Assembly: GCA_900766735.1 (NCBI GenBank)
Contig: CAAFWO010000046.1
Location: 1 to 64,000 of the forward strand
Length of the DNA stretch: 64,000 nucleotides
Direction of reading: 5' to 3'
DNA from: Clostridia bacterium
GTDB lineage: Bacteria > Bacillota > Clostridia > CAKSNL01 > HGM11501
The translations under genes were made by a program, and so were the position numbers. Below, one piece after another: positions 1 to 9,038 of this stretch; the stretch's first letter is position 1, and each line of letters starts with the position of its first letter. A model generated the notes under the pieces. That model had not been told where the DNA came from. It worked only from the letters and a program-made list of their open reading frames with translations, and did not search any database.

Positions 1-3000
1 TATACGGGAGCGTTTGCGCTCTCGCCGTACGTCCAGCCCGTTATGCTCGGCTCGGCCGTCCACTTGTTCTCAGCCGCCGAAATGTTAAAGTCAACCGTGA
101 TGACTGAGACGTCCTTTTCCTTGCCTTCCCAGTAGTAGTTTGCATCGTCTCTTAATTTGAGTTTAACGTCATAGCGTCCTACTTCCGTTCCGCCGTTGTT
201 CTCGCTTACGGTGTAATGCTCGCCGTCCGTAATGTCCGCCGTCAAATTCTCGCCTGTGTATACCTTGCCCGAAACGGTCGGGATCGCCACGCTTGCCTTT
301 GCGATGGTGACATGCAAACCATTAGTATAGGTATCGTTATGGTTTTCATCTCCGAAAACCTTGAACCAAACATAATACTCTCCGGCATCTGTACCTTTCG
401 GGAGCTCCTTGCTCCATGTTGCCTTATTGTCGATACTGTACTTTAACGTTCCGCCGACTGCCCCGCCGGCAGTGATAAGTACCTGTGCATTTTTGTTATA
501 GTAAAGATCCTTTACCGTAATCGGTGCAAAAGAAATGTCCGAATCCGCTTTCTTCATGTTGGTGCCCATGTCGCTTACCGTTCCGGTAAAGTTGCCGGTC
601 GCGGTAAATGTTGTCTTATCCGAAACATTTGTGACCTTACTCCATGCGCCGGTTACATGAAGATTTTTTGCCGTAACCGTAGCCACCGGGGTCTGCGCAT
701 TGCCGGTATAGGTCATATCCCCGAACGCTCCGACAATTGCTATGCCTGTAATGTCCATGGGATCAATCACGAGTCCTCCCGGAATTCTCTTGTCGTATTC
801 GGCATATACATCGTCCGCCGCTCTTTTTATGATAACATCATAGCTTCCCGCGCCCGTCGGCAAAACATACTCTATACCGTCCTTTTCATATGACACACTA
901 AAGCTGCCCGAAACATTTGCCGCCGTGATCTTAAAGCTCTTTGCACCGCTGTCATACTCATATCTTTGCGGACCCTCGCTTATCTGAACCGGTGTTTTCA
1001 CCTTGTTTTCCCAAACAGCCGTCACAGTCGTATCGGAGGTGACGGTGATAACATCTTCGGGGTTATATTCCTTTCCGTTCACGCTCCACGCCTTGAACTT
1101 TTTGCCCCCCGGCGCGGTGAACAGGTTATCGGGAAGACTGTATTCGCCTCCGGATACACGATCCGGATCCATCGTTCCGCTTCCGCCGTTAGGTAAAAAT
1201 GCAACGGTGTATAATGCTTTTAAGACAAGGTCACTGCCTTCTCTTACCAGTATATGGTCAGAGTCGCCCGCGGAAAGAGAGAACTTGCCCTCTGTCTTAT
1301 CCGTAACATTTTTAACAACTGTATCGCCGTCGGAAAGTCCCGAGCACAAAATGCTGACATTTCCGCCGGTGTAGCCCTTTGCGTCAATGATCTCCTTGCC
1401 GTAGACCTTGATACTGTCGTAATTTGCCGGAACATTGATTACGGTGTTGCCGCACAAATTCAATTTTCCGTTTTGCACAACAATGCCGTTGCTTGCGGTT
1501 GTGTTAATTTCTCCTCCGTAAAGATTTACGGTGAGCGTTCTGCTTCCTATGGCCGTGTTTACGGTCTCTCCGCCATAGTTAACTGTTCCGCCGTAAAGAT
1601 TCAGTACGTTGCCTTTAAGCGCTCCATCACTGCCAAAATCTATGATAGTATTTGAGACAGATGCTTCCAACGTTCCGCCGTAAATATTGACGGTTCCGTT
1701 GTTTTTCCTGAACGCTATGACATGTGCGTCCGTGTTTGTGATCCTGCCGCCGCCTTTGCAGTCGCATATGTTCAAAACCGCATTTTCGCCCGGTACTATA
1801 TACGCCTTGAGTTCGTGGCCGTTTAAGCAGATATTTACCGTGCTGTTATCGGCAATATAAAGCTCTCTTCCACCGCCCACAGCAAGGTCATCGCTTAAAT
1901 AATAGCTGCCGCCTTTAAGCGTCGCTCCGTCTGTTGTGATATTTTTTACAAGGTTAAGGCAGTTGTCCGCAGTATGTGCTATACTGCCTGTGTGCTCTCT
2001 GCAGTCCGCCTCGCCGCACTCAGCATGTGTGACCGGGGTTTTGATCTCAACCTCTCTTTCATAGTTTCCGTCCGTGTCAAAAATTGCCCGGTACCAGCCG
2101 AACCGGTTGTCATAGTCGGGCACAAGATGATCATCGCACAGGAGTATCCTGCCCGCTTCGGGAGTGGTGACTGCAAGTCCGTCTTCTAATATTATATTTC
2201 CCACTTCCATCGTTTCCGAGCCCAGCTCACATTCTGTGCGTATTGCCGTATACTCTCTGTCCCAATTTGTCCGGACGGGTCCTACAGACTTTACTTTGAT
2301 CACCGTGTCCTCTCCCGAAATGGTGAGCGATTTTCCGAGGCCGACACGTAATCCCACTGCGTCACACACAATATCCACATTGCTGCTTTCAATGGTCATA
2401 TCGATGCCGCCGGAAAAGATGCCGTCATATAAATCTTCTCCTATTCCGGCTTTTACCGTGACATCACTGTTTTTAATTGATGTAACGCCTTCTTCGATGC
2501 CGATGTCATTACGGATCCCGTAATTTTCCTCCGAAGTGATATTAAGCTTTGCGTTTTCAATCTTCAGCGAACCTCCATTGTAAATTCCGATGGAGGTTGT
2601 TTTAAGCACATATTCTCCGCCGTTTATCAAAATGTTACAGTTTTCATTGGACTTTGTAATTCCCTTAAGCGTATAGGATTCGGCAGTAATATTGAGCTTT
2701 GAATTTTCATCGCCGTTAAGTGAAAATTCCGTGCAGCTGTCTTCTATCACAATCCCGTAAGTCAGGGAGCTTTTGTACTTTGTATCGGTGTAGTTCTCCG
2801 GCGCTAAATCATTCGTTCCGGCAAGCTTTATTGCAAGCTTGCCACCGTTTGCGGGCTTATAATAAATGCCGTAAATCCTATAAAAGTAGTCGGTTTTACC
2901 ACCGTTTGTACCAAATGTTCCGTTTTTGTATCCGTCCTTTACCGTTACGTTATCCAAGTAAAGCGTCGGAACTCCGCCCTCTATCTTAAAGGACGCTGTG

Positions 3001-4334
3001 CCCGTGATATCGGTGCCGGAATAGCTTCCGATTATGTCCTTGGCATTTTCCGCGGTAACGGCGATACTGCCTAAATATAATATATTGCCGGCAGTGACCC
3101 AATCGCTTATCGCCGTATCATTTTCGTCCGCCGCTTCGCCGACGCGGAAGTATACGGTGACGTTCTCATCGCCCTGTGACGCGGTCACCTCATAGAGTCC
3201 GCCATCGTCCTTTGTATAACTGTTTATATCAAGAGTCGCTCCCGTTTTGCCGTCCAAAACGGTGCCGTCCTTTTTCCATACATAGGATATGTTCTCCCCG
3301 TTTCCTCCGGAAACTGCGGGTGCAAGGGTTATTTTATCGCCGGTCTTAGCCAATATCTCCTCGGGAGCATTTTCGTCCTCCGAGCCGACGGAATAGATTG
3401 TACCGTCCGGCAAGACCGCGCTTTCAATATTGTCCGGCACATAGATGGTGCATCTGATTTTTATATGAGACTCTGTTGAATCGGAGGTAACATAGCTTCC
3501 GGATGACTGCGACAGGAAAATAACTCCAATGTCACCAGGCTCCTGGAAACCGGAGCTGAAGCTTTTTCCGTTTATGGTTCCGCCTCTTTCGATCCACATA
3601 GCGCCGGAAGAAGAGTCTCCCCCGTTTATCTCACATTTCTTAACGATAAAGGGATATGTATTTGATGGCGCTGTAAAACAAGAAATTGCCCTGTAAAAAT
3701 ATCCGTCATTTATGGTAACGTTTCCGTTGTAGATAAAAAGCGAGTCACGCCCGGGTTCTTCCTCGGCAACGAATGTTCCGCCGCCGATTACGAGCGTGCT
3801 CTCATCAACAAATATAGCTTTTACAAGGTCGGCTTCAGCAGAGTCGTAAATAATTGTTCCCGTGTTTTTGTCCGTTCCCGTAACGCCGTTTATATTAAGC
3901 GTTGCGCCGTCGGTAACAAAAACCGTTGCCGAACATCTTCTGAGAGTGGATATGTCCCCCTCCCAGCGAAATCCGGTGTAATGGTTTTCGTTTATCTTCG
4001 CACCGCCGACGCGGTCGTTGATCGAAACCGTCACGCCGGAGCCCGTCACCTTTATGGCAGTGTCGGTAAGGCTGTAGCCCTGAAGCTCAATGGTCAGGCT
4101 TTTATCGATCGTGACCTGCTGCCTTGTCGTATCATCACCAACAAGCCAGAGCTTGTCGCCGGTCTTAGCCGCCGAAACGGCAGCTCCCAGACTCTTGTAT
4201 GCAACGGACGAAAATGTTCCGCCGCTCTTTTCGATCTTCACGACATCCGTTCCCGACGCAAATACGCCTGCCGGCATAAGCGAAAGAAGCATCGCCGCGC
4301 ACAAGATCCATGACAAAATACGCTTTTTCTTCAT
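1..4334 (-). CDS. Very large exported repeat/adhesin-like protein (N-terminal ~1,444 residues; 3' end outside window)
   Basis: The frame stays open from the ATG at 4334 to the window edge, so only the N-terminal part is seen. Residues 1-27 form a signal peptide (KKKR, then a hydrophobic stretch ending VFAS). The next ~290 residues look like a pectate-lyase/beta-helix adhesin, rich in short Gly/Asn strands. An Ig-like domain spans about 326-395, more beta-helix strands follow, and an InlB-type repeat (Listeria-Bacteroides repeat, with VAFLPNGGSGTM and FKAWSVNGKEY) lies at about 1040-1109. MBG-like beta modules follow to the edge. A GGGGG-containing ribosome-binding site sits at 4343-4349. This is probably a wall- or surface-attached protein; ligand and anchor are unknown because the C-terminus is missing. 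It is divergent from a MerR gene whose operator lies in the shared promoter region. Confidence 0.85.
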   Translation of the reverse strand, partial: MKKKRILSWILCAAMLLSLMPAGVFASGTDVVKIEKSGGTFSSVAYKSLGAAVSAAKTGDKLWLVGDDTTRQQVTIDKSLTIELQGYSLTDTAIKVTGSGVTVSINDRVGGAKINENHYTGFRWEGDISTLRRCSATVFVTDGATLNINGVTGTDKNTGTIIYDSAEADLVKAIFVDESTLVIGGGTFVAEEEPGRDSLFIYNGNVTINDGYFYRAISCFTAPSNTYPFIVKKCEINGGDSSSGAMWIERGGTINGKSFSSGFQEPGDIGVIFLSQSSGSYVTSDSTESHIKIRCTIYVPDNIESAVLPDGTIYSVGSEDENAPEEILAKTGDKITLAPAVSGGNGENISYVWKKDGTVLDGKTGATLDINSYTKDDGGLYEVTASQGDENVTVYFRVGEAADENDTAISDWVTAGNILYLGSIAVTAENAKDIIGSYSGTDITGTASFKIEGGVPTLYLDNVTVKDGYKNGTFGTNGGKTDYFYRIYGIYYKPANGGKLAIKLAGTNDLAPENYTDTKYKSSLTYGIVIEDSCTEFSLNGDENSKLNITAESYTLKGITKSNENCNILINGGEYVLKTTSIGIYNGGSLKIENAKLNITSEENYGIRNDIGIEEGVTSIKNSDVTVKAGIGEDLYDGIFSGGIDMTIESSNVDIVCDAVGLRVGLGKSLTISGEDTVIKVKSVGPVRTNWDREYTAIRTECELGSETMEVGNIILEDGLAVTTPEAGRILLCDDHLVPDYDNRFGWYRAIFDTDGNYEREVEIKTPVTHAECGEADCREHTGSIAHTADNCLNLVKNITTDGATLKGGSYYLSDDLAVGGGRELYIADNSTVNICLNGHELKAYIVPGENAVLNICDCKGGGRITNTDAHVIAFRKNNGTVNIYGGTLEASVSNTIIDFGSDGALKGNVLNLYGGTVNYGGETVNTAIGSRTLTVNLYGGEINTTASNGIVVQNGKLNLCGNTVINVPANYDSIKVYGKEIIDAKGYTGGNVSILCSGLSDGDTVVKNVTDKTEGKFSLSAGDSDHILVREGSDLVLKALYTVAFLPNGGSGTMDPDRVSGGEYSLPDNLFTAPGGKKFKAWSVNGKEYNPEDVITVTSDTTVTAVWENKVKTPVQISEGPQRYEYDSGAKSFKITAANVSGSFSVSYEKDGIEYVLPTGAGSYDVIIKRAADDVYAEYDKRIPGGLVIDPMDITGIAIVGAFGDMTYTGNAQTPVATVTAKNLHVTGAWSKVTNVSDKTTFTATGNFTGTVSDMGTNMKKADSDISFAPITVKDLYYNKNAQVLITAGGAVGGTLKYSIDNKATWSKELPKGTDAGEYYVWFKVFGDENHNDTYTNGLHVTIAKASVAIPTVSGKVYTGENLTADITDGEHYTVSENNGGTEVGRYDVKLKLRDDANYYWEGKEKDVSVITVDFNISAAENKWTAEPSITGWTYGESANAPV

Positions 4335-4370
4335 TAAAGTAACCCCCTGCTTTTTTAAAAATCACTTTGC

Positions 4371-4399
4371 TTGACTTTCTAAATTTTTTCATGTATAAT
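4371..4399 (+). promoter_or_regulatory. Sigma-A promoter of the MerR gene
   Basis: TTGACT (4371-4376), a 17-bp spacer and TATAAT (4394-4399) face the MerR gene. The predicted start near 4406 lies at the edge of the dyad at 4408-4421, so bound regulator would be expected to repress its own promoter. This -10 box overlaps the divergent -10 box by two bases. Confidence 0.75.
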
Positions 4400-4428
4400 T
4401 ATATCATGTTCACGGGTGAACGAGTCAA
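4398..4428 (-). promoter_or_regulatory. MerR-type promoter (19-bp spacer) with internal dyad, reading toward the surface protein
   Basis: On the minus strand, TTGACT (4423-4428) and TATAAT (4398-4403) are separated by 19 bp. A perfect inverted repeat, GTTCAC-N2-GTGAAC (4408-4421), sits inside the spacer. A 19-bp spacer with a central dyad is the established signature of promoters activated by MerR-family proteins. The predicted transcript would start near 4391 and reach the surface-protein ATG at 4334 after a leader of about 57 nt. Confidence 0.75.
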
Positions 4429-4447
4429 GGAAAAAGAGGGTGTTTTT

Positions 4448-5230
4448 ATGAAAAATCTTTTCAGCATATCACACGTCACAAAAAGCTGCTCCGTTTCGCG
4501 GGCGACCTTGCTGAGATTGGAAAAGAGGGGGCTTGTCTCACCGGCCTTTATTGACCCCGAAAGCGGCTACCGCTACTTTGATAATCACGATATCACCCGG
4601 ATACTGCAGATCCGGCATTTGCTTACCATCGGGTTGTCGTATGATGAAATTCACGAGTATTTCGCCACAAACGGAACGTCCGAAAAGCTCCTGATTTCCT
4701 TGAAGCAGAGAATGTACGCGACACAGCGTATGTATGAGGAGATGAGCTTAAGAATTTTGAAAAAAGAGTCTCTCACGTTTGAAACCGTCTCGCTCCCCAA
4801 ATACGTTTGCTATTCAAGGGAATACCGGGGCGGCACGACACAGGAAAAATACACCGCGATGTATGCGCTCTATCATGAAGCCATCGAAAATGGGCTTCGT
4901 CCGCTTGCGTCAGAGCCGTTATTTACAATAAATAAAAGCTGGGGGCTCTTCGGCGAAAAAGAGGATGCCTTTATATGCTGTATTCCGCTTGAGCCGGATA
5001 ACGCGCCCTCGGACGCGACGGTCTTTGAAAATTGCCGTGCCTTTTCGTGCCTGTATTACGGAAGCTATGACTCTTTTCCCAATGTCATGAAGCTTTTTTC
5101 CGAAAAAGTGAATGAACTTGGTCTTAAGCCGACCGGCTATCCGCGCGTCCTCGGCATCGTCGCCCCGTACACCGCGAGGGAGTTTAAGGCGGAAAACTAT
5201 GTTTCGCGGATCGTTATCCCAATAGAGTAA
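4448..5230 (+). CDS. MerR family transcriptional regulator with GyrI-like (BmrR-type) effector domain
   Basis: 260 residues. Residues ~5-75 form the MerR winged-helix HTH (SHVTKSCSVSRATLLRLEKRG, ESGYRYFDNHDI), followed by a coiled dimerisation helix. Residues ~105-260 resemble the GyrI/SOUL-like ligand-binding fold of BmrR-type regulators (an ESLTFETVSLPKYVCYSREY-like entry strand and an ARE-containing C-terminal strand). The ATG at 4448 was chosen because AAAGAGGG lies 8-15 bases upstream; the in-frame ATG at 4367 precedes the predicted transcription start. BmrR-type proteins bind small hydrophobic ligands and usually control efflux genes. Here the only adjacent divergent target is the large surface protein. 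Confidence 0.85.
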   Translation: MKNLFSISHVTKSCSVSRATLLRLEKRGLVSPAFIDPESGYRYFDNHDITRILQIRHLLTIGLSYDEIHEYFATNGTSEKLLISLKQRMYATQRMYEEMSLRILKKESLTFETVSLPKYVCYSREYRGGTTQEKYTAMYALYHEAIENGLRPLASEPLFTINKSWGLFGEKEDAFICCIPLEPDNAPSDATVFENCRAFSCLYYGSYDSFPNVMKLFSEKVNELGLKPTGYPRVLGIVAPYTAREFKAENYVSRIVIPIE

Positions 5231-5300
5231 AAGCCCCGCAGGGCCTGAGTTTCACAGATGAAACCCGCCAATAGAAAAACTCCTTTCACCCATAAATATT

Positions 5301-5334
5301 ATAGCCGGGGCAAATTTACCCCGGCTATTTTTTT
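5301..5334. terminator. Bidirectional terminator between the MerR and AraC genes
   Basis: ATAGCCGGGG (5301-5310) pairs with CCCCGGCTAT (5319-5328) across an 8-nt loop and is followed by a T run on the plus strand. The right arm contains the TAG stop codon of the convergent AraC gene. Confidence 0.85.
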
Positions 5335-6083
5335 CTCCGCCACGCGTCCGGGCTCACTCCCGTTTCGTTCTTAAAATTTTTATAGAATACCGAATAGTCC
5401 TCATAGCCGCACTCGGAGGCAATAAGTCCGATACTTCTTTCCGACGAGAGCATAAGCTGTTTGGCGCGCTTTATCCGAAGACCCGTCACATATTTGTGCG
5501 GAGTCATCAAAAATCGTGTGCTGAAAATTTTGATCAGATATTCCGTACTGAAATTAAACTTCTTTTTAATATCGTCAAGTGAAAAAGAGGGAGACGCGAA
5601 ATTTTCCATTATAAACTTCTCGATCTCGGCGGCCGTCTCTCCGTCGCGCTTATCTGATCCGGGCTGATTTAGCGAGCCCAGAATATCGTAAAACAGTCCG
5701 GTCAGCGCAAACGGATTTTTTACAGCTGAGAAATATTCATCTTCAAGCCTTTTAAAAAGCCTTAATGAATCCACCGCCTCAAAGGTGCCGCGGACAGGAA
5801 CCGTTCCTTCATTGGCAAAACGCCCGTCAAAATGGATATAAAAATACTCCGGCACATCGCTTTTTACCCTGCCCTCCTGATAAAGCCCGCTCCGCTGAAT
5901 GTAATATTCGCCGCGGCGGAGCGAAACATCATTTCCGTCCTCGGTAAAGCGCAAAATACCGCCAAGCATCAATATAAGCACACTGCTTTTAAAAACTCTT
6001 GTAATGTGGCACTCGCCCTCGTCAAATTTTCGCATGGAGCACGCCTCAAACCGCGCAAACGCATTATCGTTAAGGTAGTACAC
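5325..6083 (-). CDS. AraC family regulator (cupin sensor plus AraC HTH)
   Basis: 252 residues with a GTG start at 6083. The N-terminal half is a cupin-like sensor (LILMLGGILRF, RRGEYYIQRSG, YFYIHFDGRF). The C-terminal ~90 residues hold the two HTH motifs of AraC/XylS proteins (SLDDIKKKFNFSTEYLIKIF; IGLIASECGYEDYSVFYKNF) and end in GVSPDAWRRKK. The GTG was preferred over the upstream ATG at 6143 because AGGAGG (6092-6097) sits 8 bp before it, and a TTGCTT-17-TATAAT promoter puts the transcript start at about the upstream ATG. It is divergent from, and probably regulates, the adjacent glycosidase; the ligand would be a plant-polysaccharide-type sugar by inference. Confidence 0.82.
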   Translation of the reverse strand: MYYLNDNAFARFEACSMRKFDEGECHITRVFKSSVLILMLGGILRFTEDGNDVSLRRGEYYIQRSGLYQEGRVKSDVPEYFYIHFDGRFANEGTVPVRGTFEAVDSLRLFKRLEDEYFSAVKNPFALTGLFYDILGSLNQPGSDKRDGETAAEIEKFIMENFASPSFSLDDIKKKFNFSTEYLIKIFSTRFLMTPHKYVTGLRIKRAKQLMLSSERSIGLIASECGYEDYSVFYKNFKNETGVSPDAWRRKK

Positions 6084-6133
6084 CGCCGTCGCCTCCTGTT
6101 CAATTTTTGCAATGTTTTTATCAGTATTTGAAA

Positions 6134-6176
6134 TTGACTTCATTCCTATTATACTATATAATTTTGAGAAAAGCAA
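6134..6176. promoter_or_regulatory. Overlapping divergent promoters of the AraC and GH127-like genes
   Basis: Plus strand: TTGACT (6134-6139), 17 bp, TATAAT (6157-6162), reading toward the glycosidase. Minus strand: TTGCTT (6171-6176), 17 bp, TATAAT (6148-6153), reading toward the AraC gene. The two promoters occupy the same ~43 bp, so RNA polymerase probably cannot use both at once. No convincing AraC half-site repeat was found here. Confidence 0.75.
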
Positions 6177-6193
6177 TAAAGGAGAAGTTAAAA

Positions 6194-8025
6194 ATGTCAA
6201 AAGATTTGCAATATATTTTTTCACTGCCAACGAAATAACGCCAAAAGGCTGGCTTCGCGAACAGCTTTTATTACAGGCAAAAGGGCTTTCGGGAAACCTT
6301 GACAAGGTGTGGCCCGACGTGCGCGACAGCGCCTGGATCGGCGGCGACCGCGAGGGCTGGGAGCGCGTGCCCTACTGGCTTGACGGGTTCATTCCGCTCG
6401 CCTACCTCCTTCGTGATGAGGACATGATTGCGCGTGCAAAAAAATACATCGATTCGATACTCTCTTTGCAGAACGAGGACGGGTGGATATGCCCCTGTGC
6501 CATGCACGACCGCGCGAATTACGACACCTGGGCGGTTCTTTTGATATTAAAGGTCTTATCTCTTTACGCCGACTGTTCAAATGACGGGCGAATCGTCCCG
6601 GCAATGAAAAAATGTCTTAAACAGTTTGATAAACATATAAACTTCAACACTCTGCGCAACTGGGGCGCGGCGCGCTGGTTTGAGGGGCTGATCCCTATTC
6701 TTTGGCTCTATGACAAAACAAAAGACGAATGGCTTTTGACTCTCGCAAAAAAGCTTCGCATGCAGGGCTTTGACTGGCGACGGGCGATCGAAGACGGAAT
6801 CGTGGATTCCTGCCGCGAGGGCTGGGATTACTACTCCCATGTCGTCAACCTCGCGATGATGCTAAAATCCGAAGCGCTGATGAGTCTTGTGACCGGAGGC
6901 GATCCGGACAGCTTTGCCGAGCTCGCTTTTTCATATCTCACGAAAAATCACGGGACGGCAGCCGGACACTTCACGGGCGACGAGAACCTTTCCGGCACAT
7001 CGCCGGTTCAGGGGACCGAGCTTTGCGGAGTCGTCGAAGCGATGTATTCCTATGAGTGGCTTTTTGCCGTGACCGGGAAAACCAAGTGGTTAGACAGACT
7101 CGAGCGCCTTTCCTATAATGCGCTCCCGGCTGCGATCAGCCCGGATATGTGGTCACACCAGTATGTGCAGATGTCAAATCAGGTCGCCGCGTTCCCGATG
7201 GCAAAGCAGCCCTTCCGCACGAACAACGCCTTTGCGCACACGTTCGGGCTCGAGCTGCACTTTGGCTGCTGTACCTCTAACTTCGGCCAGGGCTGGCCAA
7301 AGTTCACGCTTACCTCCTTTATGAAGACAAAGGACGGTTTTGCCGCCTGCTCAATCGCTCCGGCAGAGCTTAAGACCGAAATCAGCGGCGTTTCTGTCAC
7401 CTGCGAAGCCGAGACCGGCTATCCTTTCAGAGACCGGGTGACATATAAAATTTCCGCAGAAAAAGAAGTGCCCTTCACTTTTTCAATAAGGATCCCCTCA
7501 TGCGCGAAAAAAGCCTCAGTAAACGGTGAAACGGTTGAGCCCGGCACTTTTTACAAAAAAGAAAAGGTCTGGGGCAAGGAAGAGCTCGTCACCCTTTGCC
7601 TCACCTTTGAACCCGAAACGGTTTCGCGCCCGAATAATATGATCGCCGTTTGGCGCGGCCCGTTATTATATTCCGTCGCCATTAAAGAAAAGTGGGAAAG
7701 GGTCGAATACGAATCTGGCGGAGTTTTAAGAAAATTCCCCTACTGCGACTACTACATTTATCCCGAGTCAAAGTGGGCTTATGCCCTTGCCGGAGGAGAC
7801 TTTTCACTCAAAGAGGAGGCTTATGAAAAGGGTTTCGGCTCGGAAAAGCCACCCGTCTCTCTGATCGCCGATATGGCCGAGATTTTCTGGGGCTTTAATA
7901 ACGGGCACTGCGACGAAGCTCCGCAATCAAGCGAGCCTCTCTCACCGCCCGAAAAGGTGCGCCTCGTGCCCTACGGCTATGCGAACCTAAGGCTCACCGA
8001 ATTTCCCGTTGTCAAAAACAAATAG
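6194..8025 (+). pseudogene. GH127-like glycoside hydrolase (beta-L-arabinofuranosidase family) with a 5' frameshift at a T6 run
   Basis: About 610 residues if the frame is restored. The body (NEITPKGWLREQ, WERVPYWLDGFIPLAYLL) matches the (alpha/alpha)6-barrel family PF07944/GH127. The family's metal-binding residues are visible as Glu-x-Cys in GTELCGVVEA and Cys-Cys in HFGCCTSNFGQG; in HypBA1 the equivalent Glu and three Cys hold zinc at the catalytic centre. The only well-placed start is ATG 6194 behind GGAG (6181-6184), giving MSKDLQYIF, but that frame stops at 6236. One extra T in the T6 run at 6216-6221 would fuse it exactly to the main frame. The main frame itself has no start after the predicted transcription start near 6169. 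It could be a recent mutation, a phase-variable tract, slippage-rescued, or a sequencing error. Confidence 0.7.
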
Positions 8026-8028
8026 GTC

Positions 8029-8057
8029 TTGAATTTGTCCGCGCTTTTTGCTATAAT
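8029..8057 (+). promoter_or_regulatory. Promoter of the DUF1385-prmC pair
   Basis: TTGAAT (8029-8034), 17-bp spacer, TATAAT (8052-8057), immediately after the glycosidase stop codon. It shows that the next two genes form their own transcription unit. Confidence 0.75.
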
Positions 8058-8090
8058 ATATTATGAATAAATATGAAAGGACATTTTTAT

Positions 8091-9038
8091 ATGCAGAAAA
8101 AAAAGACTTCGATCGGCGGAAGTGCGCTGATTGAAGGTATTATGATGCGCGGACCTTCCAAAATGGCGATCGCCGTCAGAAAGAGCGACGGTGAGATCGT
8201 GACGGACGTTTCCGAGATCAAAAACAAAAGCAGTGTTTTTAAGAAAATTCCGATTATCCGCGGAATGATCGCATTTATAGATTCGATGGTCACGAGCATG
8301 AAGGCGCTCATGTACAGCGCCGAATTTGTGGACGTTGAAGCCGACGAGGGCGAAAAGGAATCAAAATTTGAAAAATGGCTGACAAAAAAGTGCGGCGACA
8401 AGCTTAAGGACTATGTCATCTACTTCTCCGTTTTTCTCGCGCTCGTTATGAGCGTCGGCCTCTTTTTCCTTCTGCCGATGCTGATCGGCGAGGGCGTTGC
8501 GTTCCTTTTTAAATCGCTTCCCGAATCCAGCCTTTCGGCGGTGAGAAGCACGGCCGAAAGCGTTTCAAGAATCGTCATTTTCCTGGGCTATCTTCTTTTA
8601 TGTACCTTGCAGAGCGATGTTAAGCGCGTTTTTATGTATCACGGTGCGGAGCATAAAACGATCTTCTGCTATGAGGCAGGCCTGCCTTTAACGGTTGAAA
8701 ACTGCCGCAAGATGAAGCGTTTTCACCCCAGGTGCGGCACGAGCTTTCTCGTTTTCGTGCTCTTAATAAGCATTTTGGTCTTCGCATTCGTTAAGGTCGG
8801 CTTCGGCTGGCAGAGAATTTTGATAAAGCTACTCTGTCTTCCATTCATCGCCGGCATATCCTATGAGATCATAAAATGGGCCGGCAGAAGCGAAAATCCG
8901 ATAGTCAAGCTTTTGAGCAAGCCCGGCCTCTGGCTTCAGCACATTACAACAAAAGAACCGGACGATTCGATGCTTGAGGTCGCGATCGCAGCAATGACTC
9001 CCGTGCTCCCCGAGGCCGGAGAGGACGACAAATGGTAA
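8091..9038 (+). CDS. DUF1385 family integral membrane protein (YqhQ-like)
   Basis: 315 residues. The start at 8091 follows AAAGGA (8076-8081); the in-frame ATG at 8073 would place that site inside the gene. Family signatures are IGGSALIEGIMMRGP at the N-terminus, YHGAEHKTIFCYEAG and FHPRCGTSFLVFV in the middle, and several membrane segments (about residues 110-145, 165-185, 220-245). The molecular function of DUF1385 is not established. In many Clostridia it lies directly upstream of prmC/prfA; here its last 7 bp overlap prmC, which suggests translational coupling. Confidence 0.85.
   Translation: MQKKKTSIGGSALIEGIMMRGPSKMAIAVRKSDGEIVTDVSEIKNKSSVFKKIPIIRGMIAFIDSMVTSMKALMYSAEFVDVEADEGEKESKFEKWLTKKCGDKLKDYVIYFSVFLALVMSVGLFFLLPMLIGEGVAFLFKSLPESSLSAVRSTAESVSRIVIFLGYLLLCTLQSDVKRVFMYHGAEHKTIFCYEAGLPLTVENCRKMKRFHPRCGTSFLVFVLLISILVFAFVKVGFGWQRILIKLLCLPFIAGISYEIIKWAGRSENPIVKLLSKPGLWLQHITTKEPDDSMLEVAIAAMTPVLPEAGEDDKW

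Noticed and set aside
1003..1655. Plus-strand open frames inside the surface-protein gene (for example 1003-1374, 1254-1655)
   Set aside because: They are antisense to a continuous, signal-peptide-bearing minus-strand frame with recognisable domains and have no start signals.
4408..4421. GTTCAC-N2-GTGAAC as a terminator
   Set aside because: It has a 6-bp stem with no T run and sits within two promoters; an operator is the better reading.
6112..6193. ATG at 6112 as start of the GH127-like protein
   Set aside because: It lies upstream of the predicted transcription start (~6169) and inside the AraC promoter region, has no ribosome-binding site, and adds a non-family N-terminus. The frameshift explanation fits better.
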